Shown: positions 47,201 through 53,982 of the stretch, in pieces
Position numbering within the stretch: the stretch's first letter is position 1
Layout of the letters: every line of letters starts with the position of its first letter
Origin: Nectonema munidae
Lineage: Eukaryota > Nematomorpha > Nectonematoida > Nectonematidae
Length of the DNA: 64,000 bases
Assembly (NCBI GenBank): GCA_030549495.1
Contig: JAUIRK010000756.1
Location: 1 to 64,000, forward strand
Direction: 5' to 3'
Notes under the pieces: generated by a model
Told to the model about the DNA's origin: nothing
Seen by the model: only the letters and a program-made list of their open reading frames with translations
Database searches by the model: none
Program-made: the position numbers and the translations under genes

Positions 47201-49068
47201 TCTCCCCCCCCCCCTCATCATAAAACATCTAGAATTTGCGTGACCCCTCCCCCCTTCTTGGGGACGTCATATATGTATGAGCCCTAATATAAATTTTATT
47301 TTAAAATTTAAATTATGTAGCTATTTTAATTCAAATGGCTAAATCTCTACTTTGCGTACGACATTCCTAACTGATTGATTACACAAGAGTAGGCAATTGA
47401 ATAACTACATCAAGTTAACATCACCAATTCTACAAGAAATTGCTTACATAAAGAAGGTAATGTAATGAATGTAGTATAAGTATAGTGTAATGTAGGTGTA
47501 TGAGTGTTTGTGTCGTCCAACATTTTGTACTCCTATGTAAATAATAATAATTAGTCATTGGAAAAGAAGAATGATGCAAGCAATTCCTATGTGAATGCAC
47601 CTCTTTTTTATTTCACGTTTTCGAACAAAATCATTTTGCTATTTTTCATTATTTGAAAGCGAAAAATACCTGATGAAAACACAAGAATTGAAAAATTAAA
47701 CTCATAGCAATGTAAGTTCCGATTTTTGGCTAATGCTAAATCAGGAATATGGAAAAACTTTGCGACAGAAGAAAGAGATTTAGAATGTGTAGCTTGCAAA
47801 AAATGCTATCAAGTTTTTACATGTAAAGGTACAAAAGCAAGTACGACAAGTTAGGCGAAGCATTAATGTAAAATTATTTCTGGGCAAAAATTTTGTTGAA
47901 CGAATGCCCAAGTCCTATTTTATCAAGTATTAAAAATGAAATTGCTCGGATCTTGTGTTGAATTTGTGTAGGAGGATATAAGACCTCTTAAAATATTTGC
48001 TGGTGACGGTTTTAGATACAAGACCTCTTAAACGAATTGCTGGTGAAGGTTTTAAAGCGAGAACTCAAGAAGTATATTAGAATACACGAATATATTGTGA
48101 TGATGGTAAGCTATTCAAAAGAATTTCCGAGGTTGCCAAAAATTGCTCGCAATATTTTCTGCATAATGGCAAGTAGTTCGCCAAGGGAAAGGAAGTTGAG
48201 TATGGCACATCAAGGAGAACCAGCATGGAACCGTGAAAATTTGATAATATTTTATTTCTAAGTAACAAATTTAAAAAATAAAGTCGTTTTGTTTTTCATT
48301 TTTGAATACAGTACAGCGCAGCGCTAATTGCAATTTTGCCGGGCAGTGCTTTAAATTCCATTTTGATGGTCATTGCAAGCAAAGGTATTGGCAGCAGTGC
48401 AACTGAAGTTTGATCCTTGCAGCGTCATGCCGTTGCAGGACCAAAAATCAGCGCTGTGCAGACCTCTTGTGTGTAGACTAAACAAAATGCCTCTTTTAAA
48501 ATTAAAAAAAAAGTTTCAATCAATAATTTCAAGAAAGGAAGCCCTGTCCAGTAGTGTGTTGTTATTATGAGATATCTCAAAATTTTCAATTATTTTTTCG
48601 ATCTTTTAGTGTTTTCTTGGGATTCATTATAAATAGAATATGATAAATCATATTTAGCGTTCCTTTATTTAGTAATGTTTTTGAAAAATGTTAACACTTA
48701 ATAAATTAGCATTTCATTGTAAATTTGTTAAAATAAAGGTTTTCGAAAAAAGACCTCTCACTAAAAAAGCCGGATTATTCCTATAGGTTCGAATTTAATC
48801 AGCGCCCCAGCCATATTTCTAGGAAATGACGAAAACTGAAATATACATTTTGTATCATGCAAAAGATGAAAAAATAAGTTGCCACAATTACGACGAAGTC
48901 GGCGGATGAAGAAGAGGGTTCGTTTATATTCGATATAGCTTGTAGGCGTTTCCATTCAAAAATGAAGGAGTGAAGTAGTTTTCTTTTACTTTTAATTCCT
49001 TTAGCAGAGCAAATTGAGTCAACCAAATCGCAATAATCACAAAATTTTACTTTGCTAGCAATCGACAT
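20221..49068 (-). CDS. LIG4: DNA ligase IV gene, 15 exons
   Basis: LIG4 is the ATP-dependent ligase that seals double-strand breaks in non-homologous end joining, working with XRCC4 in the nucleus. I found it exon by exon by similarity to human LIG4. The exons join in phase to 2481 nt, 826 residues plus stop (human 911). Order: N-terminal DNA-binding domain (1-225), with RLLLPHFERERIAYGIKE and WLIRIILKEIHIGLS; nucleotidyltransferase motif I EIKYDGERIQ with K275 as the predicted AMP-accepting lysine; KYFSRRG; DCILDGEM; CVFDIL; motif IV EEGIVVK (430-436); motif V WFKLKP; then RFPRIEK (591-597), which closes the catalytic region; BRCT1 (about 665-757); and an XRCC4-binding linker (DCYGDGF onward, 769-807). 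Only the final BRCT2 helix, LTWIINSIK, follows. Introns range from 53 to 4179 bp and are full of transposons. No stop or frame break in the exons suggests a working gene. Confidence 0.95.
20407..20585 (-). CDS. LIG4: LIG4 exon 14 (XRCC4-binding linker)
   Basis: A 179-nt exon, phase 2-1, encoding KPAYMLSSTLETEKNFLDSF then DCYGDGFTDVITENQLRLIM. In human LIG4 the equivalent [20 protein letters not shown] lies in the linker that grips XRCC4. Acceptor TTCTACAG, donor AAAA then gtgagt, a strong site. Without splicing the frame ends four codons later. Confidence 0.94.
21426..21558 (-). CDS. LIG4: LIG4 exon 13 (BRCT1, second part)
   Basis: A 133-nt exon, phase 1-2, encoding DENCLIIASHMNLRLRNFAK, YDIVHVQWIMDCLQTQQ. 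It carries the conserved BRCT tryptophan in VQWIMDCL (human PAWLLECFKTK). Acceptor TTTTTAAG, donor CAACT then gtaatt. Confidence 0.94.
22124..22241 (-). CDS. LIG4: LIG4 exon 12 (BRCT1, first part)
   Basis: A 118-nt exon, phase 0-1, encoding KFCIINIIPYTDKKSLQNQL and HGAKLCQKP, the start of BRCT1 (human EFCVMSG, LENRIAEFGGYIVQNP). Separated from exon 11 by an intron of only 53 nt. Donor CCCG then gtatgc. Confidence 0.93.
22295..22432 (-). CDS. LIG4: LIG4 exon 11 (linker to BRCT1)
   Basis: A 138-nt phase 0-0 exon of 46 codons beginning RTNGKLTCQDAES and continuing through a Lys- and Ser-rich linker to SSAINI. Human has a Lys-rich linker here. It was chosen because it is the only frame that joins both neighbours in phase. 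Acceptor TTTTTAAG, donor ATA then gtaaca. Confidence 0.85.
22433..23676. other. LIG4 intron 10
   Basis: 1244 bp, AT-rich. The plus-strand open frame at 23068-23325 is lysine-rich, has no recognised domain and is probably chance. No mobile element recognised. Confidence 0.6.
23677..23985 (-). CDS. LIG4: LIG4 exon 10 (end of catalytic region)
   Basis: A 309-nt phase 0-0 exon, 103 codons. It encodes SVVLQIKASQLIP and [20 protein letters not shown], matching human SVIVQIKAAEIVP and [20 protein letters not shown]. Acceptor TTATTCAG, donor CCAA then gtacaa. Confidence 0.96.
23986..25555. other. LIG4 intron 9
   Basis: 1570 bp, AT-rich, with a short TA repeat near 24031. No mobile element recognised. 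Confidence 0.6.
25556..25856 (-). CDS. LIG4: LIG4 exon 9 (motifs IV and V)
   Basis: A 301-nt exon, phase 2-0, encoding EKALQKSIERCEEGIVVK and GGWFKLKPDYIDGLLDSLDL, then SHFLLAV. Human has EEGIMVK and [21 protein letters not shown], then SHFLCAV. The acceptor that keeps frame and human spacing is CCTTAAG before AGAAGAG; an upstream CAG at 25883 would not fit. The donor is ACG then gttcgt, a weak GT site. Confidence 0.93.
26860..27190 (+). repeat. Minisatellite of about 60 bp, six units, in LIG4 intron 8
   Basis: Units built on ATTGTGGTGATGTTTCG, then AAGTAAGGAGAAATATTG, then a TTGT-rich part begin near 26860, 26922, 26990, 27053, 27112 and 27170 (spacing 58 to 68 bp). The later units have lost a few bases. 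The minus strand stays open across much of the array simply because the repeat lacks stops in that frame. Confidence 0.75.
27250..28951 (+). mobile_element. piggyBac remnant 3 in LIG4 intron 8
   Basis: The right terminus reads, in reverse complement, CCTTCGCTTTACGGACTCTA and abuts TTAA at 28952-28955, the piggyBac target. Upstream the plus strand retains faint transposase signal, including KGGVDVGNRMIKHSD (the family's GGVDxxDQ-type block) and a GAVKVYAKLAG stretch. There are many stops. A matching end is at 10384-10420. The left end was not identified; a TTTAACGCCATCTA motif occurs at 26473 and again at 28733. Confidence 0.5.
30036..30243 (-). CDS. LIG4: LIG4 exon 8
   Basis: A 208-nt exon, phase 1-2, encoding KIDDFDVKFLTEDNETYQQC, LCVFDILSLNGKLLTE and PILGRI, matching human [33 protein letters not shown] and PIPGRI. 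Acceptor TTTTAAG, donor ATAT then gtaaag. Confidence 0.95.
30542..30570. repeat. Perfect 10-bp hairpin in LIG4 intron 7
   Basis: GGCAAAGGGG and CCCCTTTGCC flank a 9-base loop about 300 bp upstream of exon 8. It is GC-rich in very AT-rich surroundings. Possibly the core of a small mobile element; no target duplication identified. Confidence 0.5.
31300..32525 (-). mobile_element. Tigger-type transposon in LIG4 intron 7
   Basis: The minus strand encodes a decayed Tigger transposase, a different family from the two copies at 14.7 and 59.2 kb. The start at 32525 reads MSSSKKHELQEL. An N-terminal HTH part follows (YNIGKSTVGDILRKK), then the CENP-B HTH (AKKRHSFKSSNGCLDRW). The DDE tail is at 31631-31879 (TANLFIGWIHKVNNGMKFQ, then IIRSFKAGYPKLMITSLLTR, then ANSAAELCHQI), and an acidic end follows. 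Part of the DDE region is deleted. Terminal repeats were not found. It lies in the same orientation as LIG4. Confidence 0.8.
33418..33566 (-). CDS. LIG4: LIG4 exon 7
   Basis: A 149-nt exon, phase 2-1, encoding GFEYTSSYGPNSCEGTFTPF and DCILDGEMLGFN, matching human [20 protein letters not shown] and ICILDGEMMAYN. Acceptor TTTGCAG, donor ATAG then gtaata. Confidence 0.96.
33567..34850. other. LIG4 intron 6, proximal part
   Basis: AT-rich. A short open frame at 33883-34089 has no recognised content. Nothing else found. Confidence 0.5.
34851..34988. repeat. Imperfect AT-rich palindrome in LIG4 intron 6
   Basis: The left arm repeats AATTGTCTTTTTTAAG-like units, and the right arm repeats their complement, AATTTAAAAAAGACAAATT-like. 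The arms are about 60 bp around an AT-rich centre. Both arms are themselves made of short tandem units of about 22 bp. Such a structure could form a long hairpin in the pre-mRNA. Confidence 0.55.
35113..35260 (+). repeat. tRNA-derived SINE, copy C, in LIG4 intron 6
   Basis: An A-box-like TCGTCTAGTAGACTC and a B box GGTTCGATTCA are followed by the body shared with copy B at 3151. The copy ends less than 100 bp from LIG4 exon 6 and lies antisense to the gene. Confidence 0.6.
35350..35561 (-). CDS. LIG4: LIG4 exon 6, catalytic lysine (residues 226-296)
   Basis: A 212-nt exon, phase 0-2. It carries motif I, IEIKYDGERIQLHKNG, with K275 (human K273), and ends in KYFSR. Acceptor TATATAG, donor CGCAG then gtaaga. 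A Tigger-like non-autonomous element starts only 27 bp upstream of the acceptor. Confidence 0.96.
35589..36777. mobile_element. Non-autonomous Tigger/pogo-like element in LIG4 intron 5
   Basis: 1189 bp with ends CAGTAAAATCACG and CCCAAGTTTTACTG, each flanked by TA, the pogo/Tigger target. Reiterated GCGAACT and ACGAAC motifs follow the termini, as in other Tiggers. No intact transposase; frames inside are short. Its left end is 27 bp from the 3' splice site of LIG4 exon 6. Confidence 0.75.
36778..39073. other. LIG4 intron 5, remainder
   Basis: AT-rich. Includes a TA/CA microsatellite near 37988-38010. No coding signal or mobile element recognised. Confidence 0.5.
39074..39249 (-). CDS. LIG4: LIG4 exon 5 (to residue 225)
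   Basis: A 176-nt exon, phase 1-0, encoding EHIWLIRIILKEIHIGLSHT and FDLKK, matching human [20 protein letters not shown] and TDLEK. The donor that keeps frame and alignment is AAG then gttggt, a weak GT site; the stronger gtaaaa four bases later would break the frame. Confidence 0.93.
39518..41270 (-). mobile_element. hAT transposon remnant (ZBED5/SCAND3-like) in LIG4 intron 4
   Basis: The 3' terminus is CAATGGTTCCCAACCTTTTT, a typical hAT end. The minus strand encodes transposase in order. GKAHNIGENLVLPCIKEF and FVLQIDESTVINNQSFLLAY lie at about 40700-41140, DVQVPEWCFDSFKFAL and similar at 39841-40161, and the end ETGFSAALYLKNKQKN at 39683-39877. Stops and frame changes break it, and the N-terminal BED finger and 5' end were not found. 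Same orientation as LIG4. Confidence 0.8.
41500..41900 (-). mobile_element. LINE fragment (RTE/L2-like 3' part) in LIG4 intron 4
   Basis: On the minus strand, 41757-41664 reads WAEHVERRDEEDWIKKVIKM and then DGRKKRG. Farther on lies a DIKDMKDRDRWKKGM-like end, the usual C-terminus of a non-LTR reverse transcriptase ORF. Next to it, at 41765-41860, is a tail with GCGTCAGGAAGGGCATCCGG, which is widespread in the 3' regions of RTE/L2-clade LINEs and SINEs. The tail lies upstream of the ORF end in reading direction, the reverse of the usual order, so two copies or a rearrangement may be joined. Confidence 0.6.
41993..42137 (-). CDS. LIG4: LIG4 exon 4 (residues 119-167)
   Basis: A 145-nt exon, phase 0-1, encoding GFGDYADIAFELLRDRC then SVADVNSHLTAIAINNA. 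Human has GDFAMIAYFVLKPRC then IQQVNDLLDSIASNNS. Acceptor TTTCTTTCAG, donor AAGC then gtaact. The LINE fragment lies about 100 bp downstream in the next intron. Confidence 0.95.
42138..44003. other. LIG4 intron 3
   Basis: 1866 bp, AT-rich. No mobile element or conserved element recognised. Confidence 0.55.
44004..44102 (-). CDS. LIG4: LIG4 exon 3 (residues 86-118)
   Basis: A 99-nt phase 0-0 exon encoding LTNFYMKVLGLDKKHAG then QKLINFRT, matching human [26 protein letters not shown]. Acceptor TTCTTTAG, donor CAA then gtatat. Confidence 0.92.
45290..45480 (+). mobile_element. hAT C-terminal fragment in LIG4 intron 2
   Basis: The plus strand reads PETFASVETGFSML and then KLLAKDRTFLAQNIEKHMIL, YYNRN. 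This is the dimerisation end of the same hAT family as 11695-12930 (which has LAKDRNF and FYYN). Only the last 60 or so codons remain. It is antisense to LIG4. Confidence 0.6.
45719..45796 (-). CDS. LIG4: LIG4 exon 2 (residues 60-85)
   Basis: A 78-nt phase 0-0 exon encoding DNSIYPVMRLLLPHFERERI and AYGIKE, nearly identical to the human [22 protein letters not shown] block. Acceptor TATTTAG, donor GAA then gtaaaa. Confidence 0.95.
46306..46370 (+). mobile_element. Solo hAT terminus in LIG4 intron 1
   Basis: CAATTTTTCCCAACTTTTTT followed by GAATTAACGCCCCC resembles the hAT end CAGTGGTTCCCAACCTTTTT. No transposase remains beside it. Confidence 0.4.
47700..48275 (+). mobile_element. Internally deleted hAT transposon in LIG4 intron 1
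   Basis: A BED-type zinc finger is readable at 47735-47850 (KSGIWKNFATEERDLECVAC then KKCYQVFTCKG). Only about 250 bp later the hATC dimerisation block follows at 48090-48265 (EFPRLPKIARNIFCIMASSS then PRERKLS). The middle of the transposase is missing, so the copy is non-autonomous. It is antisense to LIG4. Confidence 0.65.
48306..48485. other. GC-richer segment with inverted GCGCTG motifs
   Basis: A segment of about 180 bp is clearly richer in GC than its surroundings. It carries CAGCGCAGCGCTAATTGC near its left edge and AATCAGCGCTGTGCAG near its right edge, and several GGCAGTGC or GGCAGCAGTGC motifs between. It directly follows the hAT fragment and may be its 3' part or a separate small element. 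Family unknown. Confidence 0.35.
48892..49068 (-). CDS. LIG4: LIG4 exon 1 (residues 1-59)
   Basis: Starts at ATG with a TGA in frame directly upstream, which fixes the start. It encodes VKFCDYCDLVDSICSAKGIK and EWKRLQ, corresponding to the first helices of the human DNA-binding domain (VPFADLCSTLERIQKSKGR). The donor is GTC then gtaatt, phase 0; a second GT three bases earlier would also keep the frame. Confidence 0.85.
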
Positions 49069-51835
49069 TCATTTGAACCTTTCAAATTGATCTAATGATG
49101 AAGTAGAAAATAATTATTAAATTTCAATTAGATAAAATAAATTTTTTTAAATCCTATGTGGATCTCAATGAAATAAAAAGGAGTTCATACAGGAACATTC
49201 AAATTGTTCTCTCCAAATTCTTCGAACAAAAGTTGAAATTTATGTAAATAGAGAAATAAAATTTGGTATATTGATATTAGAAAATTGAAAACAAATTATT
49301 TGTAGAAAAAGAATTCTATAATACTTCTTATATTTAAGTAAAGCTTTTTATGACGATACTACACAAATTCTTTAATCTGATTGGATAAAAATTTTGAGAA
49401 ATAAATGTTCACTATTGAAATAGATTGAAAAAAATTGGATCTAATTGGTGGAAAAACTAAAACATTCATTAAATTCTTTCATTATTGTACATACTCATGA
49501 ATTTCTACATTCTGCATAAGCACACTGTACTTCTCTCTTTTTTAACAAATCTTCACAATTGTTTCCTTCAAACATTGCTCATAATATTTTACAATAAAGA
49601 TGTTTTACCCAGTCCCTCATATACTACATATAGAGCTGAAAAACTAAATCTATGCATTCGCCATGGCGAATATAAATCATAACTTTTTCCCAAGTTTGGC
49701 GAAACCATTTAACTTCAATTATGTAAATGTATCTGTTTTATTTCGTTAATATATATATAACTATCAAATATAACTTTGCTTGACGAATTCTAGAGTGAGC
49801 TACAGTGTTTGCAGCCTCAAAATAAAACGTGAGTGTGTTAGAGAGCCTCCGTGGAGGTGATGAAGAAAATTTCATCTGTACCCTAAATGCTCGAAAAGCT
49901 TTCCATATACGATTAAAAATCATAGCGCGGAGCTTTGAGTCCAAATTACTCATCCGTATTAGAGGCCTGGATTATATACTCACAAATAGGAAAGAATAGT
50001 TGCGCCTATCGCTACAGACGCCTACATAAGCCTAATAACATCTCATTGTCTGCATATAAATAGAAATAAATCCAGTCTCCACTCTCAAACAAAAATATTA
50101 AATCTCTTAATGTGACTTAAATAAGGAAAAAGCCTAAAGTTTAGAGTCAAGTAGCTCAAGTACCTTTTAGTAACCTTTTTGGTGATTACCTGGCCACGTG
50201 GCTTCATTAAGGCGGGGTGTGTTTGCGGGTAAAGGGCGGTAATGTAGTCGTTTATATTCGTCAGAGTAGAAATAAATGGGAAGTTGTTTGGTAACAAAAC
50301 AGCTTTTGGAGGAAGATTATTGGAAAGAAGATAGATTATAGTCGGAAACGTAGTTTTGCTTAACAGTTTTCAAATATGGTTGTAGTCATCCAATCGTTTT
50401 TGAAAGGCATTAGCATGGAAATCCTGTTGACATAATGAAAAGACCAAGGCTTTACAAACTTGCGAGGGGTTTCAATTTCACCAGTCTGGTTGCATAACTA
50501 CACTGGTCTTTGAAAGTTTTATAGCATGCAGCACGATCTTTTTTACTCCTGAGAGCATACGTCGAATACGGAAATATGGATAAGCAAGTGCAGTTCCAAC
50601 ACTGTTGACCTGATCTGGACACAAGTCATGCTAATATTTGTGTAAGCTTAAAGTGTTCGCGCAAATTCGGTAGCTGCGATCTTGTCTACATATTTGGACT
50701 AGCAAATAAGTGTTGTGAATACGATACAGCGCTGTCTATTGAAGCGTTGAATGCAACTTTTACTGTCGGGGCCAGAAACGGTGAGTAAAAGGAAGGTCAA
50801 CAGCTTAAAAAGTAGCTTAGAAAGTTTTGAGTTTTTACGATTGAGCATAAATAATGGAACCTTAGTGGTGTGGCCGCACTGGTTACCTGTTCTACCCAGT
50901 TGTACATGGCGTGGCCTAGGTGTGAGTCAGTTCAAGATCTTCGATTGGGCTTGAATACTGTGAACTCGTTTATCAAGTTACAGTTTGTAGAAGGGATGCA
51001 CATTTTTATATATTTTTTTTATTAACAGTTTCTTGTATCATATTTAGATGAGCTTTTATGCATAACTTGCTTAAACAAACTCATTTTTAAGATATCTTTA
51101 AAAAAGTTCACCCATGAGCTTCAATTTTTAAACTATATAATCAACTGACACTGTTGCAGAATTATATCCTATTCTGTTTGTGTTGGTTGGGAATTTAGAG
51201 AGTTTTTACATTAGAGAATGTTAGTGTATCAGGGAATAAAAATGAAAAAAGTCTGAATATACCTTGAAACAAATTATAACAATTAACAGTAAAAATTATC
51301 TTAGGGTAGAGTGGTGAGGGGATTAAAACACATTATTAGATTTTGACGGCAAATAATATGTCATTAAAAAAAGCTTTGATTATTCAAAGGAACAAGGAGA
51401 AATAGAGGATAAATTTAGTGCCTGTTAAAGAAGAATCACTAGCCAGCAGAACTGATTGCAACTCAATGAGCAGATTATTATTGGTCGGTAACGGTTTTTT
51501 CAGAAATCAATTAAAGCAGAAAGGAGAGAGTGACAGAATTATCAAACTTTGGTGATACTACTGAAAAGAGATAAACTTTTTTTCCCAATCATTTCAAAGT
51601 AAGCAATACGATCCATGCATGAAAAAGTGTATGACAAATGTTCAAACAGAAGAAAATTTGAACAAAATTAGAATGGTTCGATGTCATCAGAGTTCAATGT
51701 GAATGGCACAATGCTGATGACAAAATGAAGTACTACTTGTAACTCTCCAAAGCAAGGCCACAGTAAGCTATTCAACGGGCAAAGCTGCAAACAATCACAC
51801 TGTCCATACTTCTGTTCTGAAACTTAAACCTCCAT
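49069..51835. other. Upstream region of LIG4, no gene recognised
   Basis: It presumably includes the LIG4 promoter. Minus-strand frames at 49738-49953 and 50085-50297 and a plus frame at 50751-50954 are open in a somewhat GC-richer stretch (50160-50960) but match no family I know. These may be fragments of an unknown gene or transposon. Confidence 0.35.
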
Positions 51836-51855
51836 AGTTTTATCTAATCAAACAC

Positions 51856-52125
51856 TCATGGATACTGAGAGTGACTCTGGAGCAGAAGAGATTGAAGAGT
51901 ACAACTATGGTGAAAATGAAAGAGATGACCAAAATAATGGCCTTTACACCTCCACAAGAAAGCACAACAAAAAAAGCAATAGCTATGAGACTTGTAATGG
52001 GAACCAACCTTTCTACAAAAAAAAAATTAAAAATCTGCAAACAGTTGTCAGAAGAGGGCATCGATATTCCAGAGCCTAGTCAACAAGGATTTACAAAGCA
52101 CTCTTCACGAAAGCTGGTGAAATAA
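51856..52125 (+). other. Unrecognised open frames, possible element fragment
   Basis: Two overlapping plus frames show an acidic part (DSGAEEIEEYNYGENERDD) and, in the other frame, LSTKKKLKICKQLSEEGIDI followed by PEPSQQG. The pair looks like one old coding sequence broken by a frame change. I could not assign a family. It ends just before the hAT terminus at 52151. Confidence 0.3.
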
Positions 52126-52150
52126 AGAAACACTAATCGATACCCTACAT

Positions 52151-53770
52151 CAGAGTTTCTCAAACTGGGTTGCACGCATTTATTTTTTTATTATCAAAAA
52201 TTAATTTGATTGGTAAGAATATTTTTCAAGATTTTAACGATGAATTAATGTTAAGAAATAATATGAATTAATTTTTTCGATTTTTTTATCTTTTTATGAT
52301 TTTTAGGTTATGTTTAGATTTTTTAATTGTTTATGAACTCAATACCAAAAAAAGACAATATGATGAGAGCTACATTCAATTTGGCAATACACTTCTCAAT
52401 AAAAATAGCATAGATTTCCCTCAGTGTGTAATATGTCACAAAGTTTTATTTATCAGTGGAGTGCATGAAGCGTGCTATTTTGAAACGCCATTTAAATAGC
52501 TGCCATCCAAATTTCAACAGCAAAAATATTGCATTTTTCAAGCAAAAATAAGAGTTTAAAAAACACGTTTTTATTCTTGACGACCTCTTATCTTATTCAG
52601 TTTAATGAAGCCGGCTTATGTGCATCTTACATGGTATCATTAAGAATAGCACAGGAAGGAAAGCCCCATAAAATTTGAGAGAAATTGATAGTTCCTTGTT
52701 GTAAAGACATAATAAGTTGTCTCATTGGAAGTGACTCTGCTCAGGTTTCATCAATACCTCTTTTAAATGATTCTGTTCATCGACGAATAGCAGATATGTC
52801 TGATGATGTCAAGCAGCATGTAATTACAGAAATAAAAGATTCTACTTTCGGAAATTTTGCAATTCAGCTTGATGAGTCGATTGATACTGCTTCATGTGTT
52901 CAACTTCTTGTATTTGTAAGAAAGTAGGATTAAGTTGGGGAATCGTATGTGCAATCACAACCGACGGAGCACCAGCAATGCTCGGCCATCGTTCAAGTTT
53001 TCGAGGAAGTGACTTCTGAAATAAAACATCTTCATTACATGTTGCATCGATATGCGTTGGCATCAAAAACTCTTCCATCTGATTTAAAATCAAGAATTTT
53101 TTCACTCTTGTGCCAGGAATTTGGAAGCAACAAAGAAAATGTACTCCTTCACACTGAAGTTCGCTGGTTGTCGAAGGGAAATGTATTAGGGATGAATCAC
53201 TGAAAAAAGAACTTACTGAATTCTTCATGCGAGATAACAAGTTGAAGTCAATGGAATTTGCAAGAAAACTACCAGACAACCAATGGCTTCAAAAGCTTGC
53301 CTATTTAACTGATATTTTTTCACGTTTAAATTCATTTAATTTGTCACTTTAAGGTAGGTTTATAACTGTGATTGATTTCATTGAGAAACTGAGTTCTATT
53401 CTTAAACTTTGGGAAGAAAGGATTGAAAATAGAAATTTTACTGTTTGAACATCTTAGCGAAATGCTTGATAAAAGAGAATATAAAGAAAAACTAGAAATT
53501 ATGAAGCTTGTTAAATCCCTTTAACAGCTTTACAGATTGAGCTTCATGCTTTTTTTCCAGAGATAAATGAGATTGAATCGAAATCCTTTTAGCATGGATG
53601 TTAATCTTCTCTCAGAACATATGCAAGAAAAATTTTTAGAGATGGTAAAGGACTCTACTGCAAAAGATGCATTTAAAACACATTCTCTCAAAACATCCTG
53701 GTCTAAGATGTTCCTTTAGCACCGATAATATTTATTTAAAAAAAGGGAATCTTAAACGTCAAAAACAGGA
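52151..53770 (+). mobile_element. hAT transposon remnant, SCAND3/ZBED5-like
   Basis: Starts with CAGAGTTTCTCAAACTGGG, a hAT terminus. The transposase then follows in order. The BED finger (KKRQYDESYIQFG then FPQCVICHKVL) is at 52335-52500. KDIISCLIGSDSAQVSSIPL and NFAIQLDESIDTASCVQLLV are at 52685-52927. ALASKTLPSDLKSRIFSLLC and HTEVRWLSKGNVLG are at 52990-53200, with C-terminal helices to about 53700. Several stops and a deletion around 52930-52960 break it. The right terminus was not found, perhaps lost when the piggyBac at 53983 arrived. Confidence 0.85.
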
Positions 53771-53982
53771 AGAAACGTTGTTGTTCGTATCCTATTTAAC
53801 TTGTTCATAGCCAAATGATATTTGTACTCCATAGGTGTAAGTTATCTTACATCAACATTCAAAGCGTATTAAAAGTAAGACACTTTTAATATTTTTTGTC
53901 TTTTGCATGTTAATTTTACTAGGTTATGTAGAGCTTTATTTTTTGAAGGTAAGTTTCCATTGTATACGAATAAATATTTTAA

